Below, in pieces: positions 59,328-64,000 of a stretch of DNA of 64,000 nt. A program made the translations under genes and the position numbers. The stretch is from the NCBI RefSeq assembly GCF_008831285.2, contig NC_045138.2:17889934-17953933 (forward strand), given 5' to 3'. Numbering within the stretch: the stretch's first letter is position 1; every line of letters starts with the position of its first letter. The DNA is from Nymphaea colorata. Lineage: Eukaryota; Streptophyta; Magnoliopsida; Nymphaeales; Nymphaeaceae. The notes under the pieces are model-generated. The model worked only from the letters and a program-made list of their open reading frames with translations, ran no database searches and was not told the origin of the DNA.

Positions 59328-61104
59328 CCCTTTTCCTTCGTTAATGTTGTTTTTTGTTCTTTTACTATTCACATATTGATTCAGTGTTCCTTAATTTGAT
59401 ATTTTTGTGTTCCTCGGATGTAGAAACGCTGCTATAAAACAAGCTTATAGACTTTTTCTTCGTGGCTTGCCCTGTAAATTCCACAGAAGCTTGTGATTTA
59501 TAAGAAAGGAAAAACTTAGGATGCTGGCATAGTCCGTGGTTTTTCTACCGGCTGTGTTTGTTTCGTTCTCTTAAATCGTAATTGCAGTTAAGGAAAAATG
59601 TGGAAATAACAGGTCTGACATCTGAGCAGTCATGCTGCCAATTGATTTCTTGTCACTTTCATGGAAGTCCTATATTCATTGTGAGTTGAATAATTTGACA
59701 TCAGTTGTCCCTTAGATAGAAGAACTACCACCTACAGTATAGCTACAGTGGCTTCTCAATACGGATTGGCAATCCAAACACTACCATAGGTTAATGACTT
59801 TTTCGCACATCTAAAAGACATATTATGTGTTTCTCGCATTTATGCAGTCTGAATCCTATGATTGCCCGTAGGTAAATAATATCTCCTCTCCCTTTAGACA
59901 CGTACAAGGTTTGAAGATTAGGATTCTAGTGGCCCAAGTGGGTTCTAAGCTAGTGATCTATTGTCATAAGCATGATTAACCAGATGAAACAAGCAATAAG
60001 AACATTGATTTTATCACCATGTTGGTTGCTTGAACAAATCTCGTTTCTTGAATCTGAACGTGAGTCCACCGTCCTAATAGGAAAATAGAACAGAAAAAAG
60101 TTACATTTAACTAAAGAATTTACGAGGATAAAAAGTACAGATGAAAATAAATAAATATATATATCCATATAATACATATATATATTATATATTTTACAGA
60201 ATAGAGATTTCACCTCCCCTTCCTTGATATCATAAATCCCGTGAATTAGTTCAAATACTGCCAAACAGATTAAAAGCTCTTTTTTCAGGGTAGGAAGGGA
60301 ATATAATGAAGATTGAGGAGATGACAAAAAATATTTTTTAAAAAATAAAATGAAAAGCAAGAAAAGGGGGACAGAAGCAATAGCAGGCAGGAAGAGAGTC
60401 CTGGGGAAAAAAAATTAGGTAGGAACCAAAGCAACTTGCTGAGCTCGTTAAAACCGAACTTCACATGCTTCTAACAAACATTTCTGGGCCTCCTCTGCTT
60501 CAACAAAGATGCTTTAATCTTCAAAATTTCAACCGTTCTTTTCAGTATACCAGGAATTTCAACATTTTCTTCAAATTTCTTTTCCCAATTACTTCCTGGT
60601 TCAACAATTTGGTTCATTGCTTGATCAAATAAATGATTCTACTTGACAAAGCTTGCTGGCTTCAGAGACCTATTTGCTGTAACACGAAATTCCGAATCGA
60701 GAAAACCAGATTGAGATGCCACACAAACCGGGCAAACAGATACATTGAAACTAAATCGTTGGGGAGAAAAAAACTCGAAACCCAGATAGGAGACTACTTA
60801 CATATGTATTGAGCTGCCTAACAAAGCTAGAAAAGTTATTATGCTTGAAGAATCTGGGCAGCAACTCCGTGGAAAATCTGTGAGTGTCCCAAACGACAAA
60901 GCTGCTTCCTGTCGAGGACCAAGAGAGCAACTCGTCCGTGCTAGGGTCGTCCACCATGTCATAAGTCTTACTCAGAAAAGGAGGTGGAGTGGGATCATGG
61001 AGACCCTGCAATGGCAGAGGAGGGTAGACGTAGGGTTCACAAGAGGAAGAAAATGCGGCCTCTTCATTATTCTCCTCCTTCACTGCGGTGCCGTATGTGT
61101 TCAT
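58320..61104 (-). CDS. Class A heat stress transcription factor (HsfA2/A6/A7 group)
   Basis: Nuclear activator that binds heat shock elements as a trimer and induces chaperone genes. Exons (minus strand): 60802-61104 and 58320-59102, split by a 1.7 kb intron at the conserved position inside the DNA-binding domain ([16 protein letters not shown]). 1086 nt, 361 residues. DNA-binding domain about 40-134, with recognition-helix segment [15 protein letters not shown]. The HR-A/B coiled coil (about 153-215) has the long class A spacer and ends [28 protein letters not shown] is at 237-242. AHA-type activation motif [10 protein letters not shown] is at 318-327, and a leucine-rich C-terminal export-like motif [10 protein letters not shown] is at 348-357. 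[12 protein letters not shown] and the GFLGSSP end fit HsfA6b/A7 best, with HsfA2 as a near relative. An in-frame ATG at 61230 could add 42 residues but looks like leader. HSE arrays lie upstream. Confidence 0.94.
59298..59325. repeat. (GA)n microsatellite in HSF intron
   Basis: A GA run of about 28 bases near the 3' end of the single intron (59103-60801), about 200 bases from the acceptor. The transcript carries it as CT. Confidence 0.9.
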
Positions 61105-61481
61105 GATCACCCGCAAAAATGATAACCAGAAGAGCAGCAATACAACAGTTTTTGCACAATCGGGGAAAGGGAATGACACAGAACAGCGCGTTAAAGAAAG
61201 GAAAAATTGATCTAAATCCAAAAGAGGCAACAGAACGGGCGCAAAGAATTAAAGATTCCCCACAAGTGTCTTTCGGGTATGAAGATATAAAACAGGAACC
61301 CAACTATATAGCTGAAAAAACATCTGGTTTCTACCAGAGACGAAGAGCAAGAGAGAGAGAGAAGGACGCAGGAATTTCAATTTTTACGGAAACAAGAAAC
61401 AAGAAGCGAAGAAATCTTGCCGATAAGATAGATAAACTCTAAAAAAAGAAACAGAAACAGAGATAGAGAGAGGGTGGGGGA

Positions 61482-61490
61482 GATATTTAT
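61482..61490 (-). promoter_or_regulatory. Possible TATA box of the HSF gene
   Basis: The minus strand reads ATAAATATC here, followed downstream by a pyrimidine-rich stretch (CCCCCACCCTCTCTCT) of the kind seen near plant start sites. If used, the leader would be about 350 nt. A second TATA-like word, CTATATAG, lies near 61303-61312. Confidence 0.35.
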
Positions 61491-61627
61491 GTGTGAGAAA
61501 CGAAGCTGCAGGTGGGCTTTAATGGATGAAAAGGGGAGTGACGAATTCTTGACTGATAAGAAGAGGAAAAGCTTCCTGGTTATCGAAATTTGAAATGGTA
61601 GAAGAGGGATTAAATGGGGAGGTAGAG

Positions 61628-61640
61628 GAAGGTTCTAGAC
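61628..61640. promoter_or_regulatory. Short heat shock element upstream of HSF
   Basis: GAAGGTTCTAGAC fits GAAnnTTCnnGAn, two full and one partial unit at 5-base spacing. It lies about 525 bases upstream of the HSF ATG and about 65 bases from the perfect array at 61703-61720. Confidence 0.6.
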
Positions 61641-61702
61641 TCTCAACAGTACTGAAAATTATTCCAGAGACGTGATACCCGACCTTCTTTCGCCTTCCTG
61701 GA

Positions 61703-61720
61703 GAATGTTCTGGAAATTTC
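61703..61720. promoter_or_regulatory. Perfect four-unit heat shock element
   Basis: GAATGTTCTGGAAATTTC is GAAnnTTCnnGAAnnTTC with no mismatch, one unit more than the three-unit minimum for a trimeric HSF. It lies about 600 bases upstream of the HSF ATG and about 215 bases upstream of the possible TATA box. HsfA2, HsfA7 and related genes are known to be heat-induced through such elements, so this supports feed-forward induction by other HSFs. Confidence 0.8.
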
Positions 61721-62883
61721 TTCAGTGGCTTACTCGGCCGCTGGTTTCTCAGTCTTGCCAGTCTCTCTCGCGAAGAGATAACAGTTGACCAACAACCCAC
61801 CCGAAAGTCAAGCCCCAGATCTTTCCCAGGTTTCCACTTCCACAAAGCACTATCGTGATCTGGAAGGATGCCTGTAAATAAAAAACTGGCAGATGAGAAA
61901 GGGAGCTTGATCTTCGGGTTCACCACACGATCCCCTTTACTAGTTTGACTGAGAGAACCGTCTTCCGAATCCGTCGTTCTTTCTGGAACAATAAAGAGAT
62001 GTTTCTCCAAATTACCCTTTTTACGCCGAATACAAACAAATAAGGGTTTTTTTTTTCTTTTTGAATTTTAACTAAAAAAAACTTTTAGATTATGCAATTT
62101 TAACATAAATATGGAAATCTTTTGGATCTTGAAAAATCAAGACCCCTATAATGTGATCATTTTTACAACTTAAAATTTCATTATCTGCGCCCAAGATCTA
62201 AGGTTTCGTGATATTTTTAACTTAGTTTATAAAAAAAAAATGAATCATGCAGGACTCGTGATACTTTCACTGATGGGTTTTAAATATTTAATCATGTCTG
62301 AATATGCAGCCAACTGATTTCAATTCTCCCATGTGTGTGTCAAAAGAAGTAAGATTAGTCCAAAATCGATTTGAATTTAGAAGTATCACTAATCAGAGGG
62401 TTTCATTCCGGAGGCCAAGACGACATAAACCATGGTAATTTTAAAATTTCAATTTAAATATATAAAAACTTGAAAGCTTATATTTCAGATATTGCTAAGT
62501 TTTGAAACTATTGTTGACCCCTGCAACGAAAAAAATTTTAGCTTCACCACTAGATATAGAAAGTGCTATGGCTACCCAATATATGCATTTTTCAATATTA
62601 TAAAATGAGATGGATCAAAATCTCAATTAAATTCATGTTTTAGAACCCAAGTTTTATTCATTTCAATCAGTTTTCATTTTCATGATATAACACAAAGATG
62701 TCATAGATTCAACTTGCAAGTGAACCTGTCTCTTTAGTTTCACAAACAACACTAAACAGTTGGTACCTATTGTTTATTATTATGCATAACAATGAATGCA
62801 GATTCAAACTTAAAATTAAACTTAAAATAAGAATGAGCTTTCTAAGACTGGTCTTAGGGCAGAAAGGGTAGTTGTAGAAAGGG

Positions 62884-62937
<54 letters not shown>
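62884..62937. repeat. (AT)n tract
   Basis: AT repeats of about 54 bases with one AC interruption near the left end, located between the two HSE clusters. Confidence 0.9.
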
Positions 62938-62939
<2 letters not shown>

Positions 62940-63628
62940 ACCAGACCCCTCAAGTCCCATTGGAAGTCGAAAAAATCTAAAGCAGGTATCGAATATTTTT
63001 ATATAGTTTAGGTGGGTGATGTAGAGTGCGGTCGCCTAGGTTTCCTTTATTAGATATTTCTCCTTCAGGCTATCGTTTCTCACTGGCTGACTTCATAAAT
63101 ACTTCAGGCTTCCTCGTTTGAAGTATATCTTCGTTGGATTTGTTTTGTTCGGTACGCTCATAAAAATATCACTGAGAATGTTAGATATCTCCCCCCTACT
63201 GTTGACTCATCAGTATTGTTACGTATCAGCCAGTATCACCTTCTTTTTTAATGTTTAAATTTAATTATTAATTTCAAAATATTATGAATTATTTTAAATT
63301 CAGAAAATATATAAACTTATATATTGTCCCCAATACAAAAGATAATAGCAACATGAGATGAAGGAATTCATTTTCGAGGACTAAGATTACCACAGGAACC
63401 ATATTTTTCCGAACTGATGTCCAAAAGAAAGAAACAGAAAGGAAGATGCATTTGACTGAATCTTTTTGGCGGATTCCTACTTGACACAAAATTTCCAAGT
63501 TAAGCGTTTTAGTGCAGCGACCAGGGTGCGTAATTTATTCTCACGTTGAGGGGTTTTAGGTAAAGTGGCTTTTTCCGTTTCCGGCTTCGAAGCCCCAGTT
63601 TTACAAAGGTTTCTAGCGGGAAGGCGGG

Positions 63629-63674
63629 GAAGGTTCTAGACTTTGTCGTTTTGCGGGAACGTTCGAGAAATTTC
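63629..63674. promoter_or_regulatory. Second heat shock element cluster
   Basis: GAAGGTTCTAGAC (63629-63641) is followed by a perfect four-unit array GAACGTTCGAGAAATTTC (63657-63674). No gene start is visible to the left other than the HSF at 2.6 kb distance, so this may be a distal HSF enhancer or the promoter of a heat gene beyond the right edge. Confidence 0.7.
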
Positions 63675-63943
63675 TCCATGCTTCCGCTTCCAACATCTGC
63701 CCGAACCGAGCGAGTCCGCCCAAAAGACTGTGGGTCCCACAAAAGGAACGCGTGTATATCTACAATGGGCCGTACAAACATGAGTGGAGGTGGGGCCCTA
63801 GAGCCTCAACCAAAAGCTAGATAAGGTTCCCGTCTAACATCCTATTTCAATTCGGGTTTGATACATCCGATCCAGTAAGGATCCTTTAAATATAATATTT
63901 AAGATGTTTTTTTTTAATCTAACCTTATCAATACGATCTTAAG

Positions 63944-64000
63944 GATAAGTTGATCAAAATATATGATAAGTTGATCAAAATATATGATAAGTTGATGCAA
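63944..64000. repeat. 21-bp tandem repeat at the window edge
   Basis: Two exact copies of GATAAGTTGATCAAAATATAT (21-bp period; starts at 63944 and 63965) and a partial third copy from 63986. The array is cut or ends near the window edge, so its full size is unknown. Confidence 0.85.

Larger units (their letters stand above)
61105..64000. other. HSF promoter region and right-hand spacer
   Basis: From the HSF ATG outward: leader with upstream ATGs, two HSE sites (61628-61720), an AT-rich stretch with an (AT)n tract at 62884-62937, a second HSE cluster (63629-63674), and a 21-bp tandem repeat running into the window edge. Open frames at 61519-62010 and 63509-63781 on the minus strand overlap the HSE clusters and resemble no protein family. 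No second gene start can be supported inside the window. Confidence 0.55.

Noticed and set aside
61519-62010. Minus-strand open frame of 163 codons upstream of the HSF gene
   Set aside because: No recognisable family motif, and it covers the HSE sites of the HSF promoter. More likely a chance frame in promoter sequence.
63509-63781. Minus-strand open frame of 90 codons near the right edge
   Set aside because: No family signature; its apparent similarity to the frame at 61519-62010 is explained by shared HSE bases.

Overview
This window looks like nuclear DNA of a flowering plant. It is AT-rich and carries six intron-containing protein genes with canonical GT-AG introns. All six products belong to plant families: a SPIRRIG-type BEACH protein, a p24-beta cargo receptor, an early light-induced protein (ELIP), an INDETERMINATE-domain (IDD) zinc-finger protein, dymeclin and a class A heat stress factor. 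ELIP and IDD proteins are restricted to the green lineage. The species cannot be told from the sequence. Microsatellites, (AT)n tracts and short inverted-repeat elements in introns and spacers fit a mid-sized plant genome.

Layout: 1-5655 is a spacer with simple repeats, a telomere-like patch and a MITE-like element. 5656-26622 is the giant SPIRRIG/BCHA gene (19 exons, 3587 codons plus stop). 29288-31066 is a four-exon p24-beta gene. 32210-33435 is a three-exon ELIP gene. 36156-38198 is a three-exon IDD gene. 38199-46153 is a long repeat-rich spacer. 46154-54766 is an 18-exon dymeclin gene. 58320-61104 is a two-exon class A HSF gene of the A2/A6/A7 group. 61105-64000 is its upstream region and holds two perfect heat shock element arrays. 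All six genes are on the minus strand, so each promoter lies at the higher-coordinate side. Exon models were built by eye from family similarity, splice sites and reading phase; every junction listed keeps the frame.

Functions: SPIRRIG, p24-beta and dymeclin all act in membrane trafficking (endosome/mRNP bodies, ER-Golgi carriers, Golgi). ELIP protects thylakoids under light stress. The HSF activates heat genes, and HSE-like sites lie upstream of both the HSF and the ELIP. Nothing suggests an operon or a gene cluster with one pathway. I found no clearly undescribed system. The best leads are the two HSE arrays with shared architecture, the HSE plus G-box layout at ELIP, a possible 54-nt in-frame cassette exon in SPIRRIG, and a MITE inside the ELIP intron.
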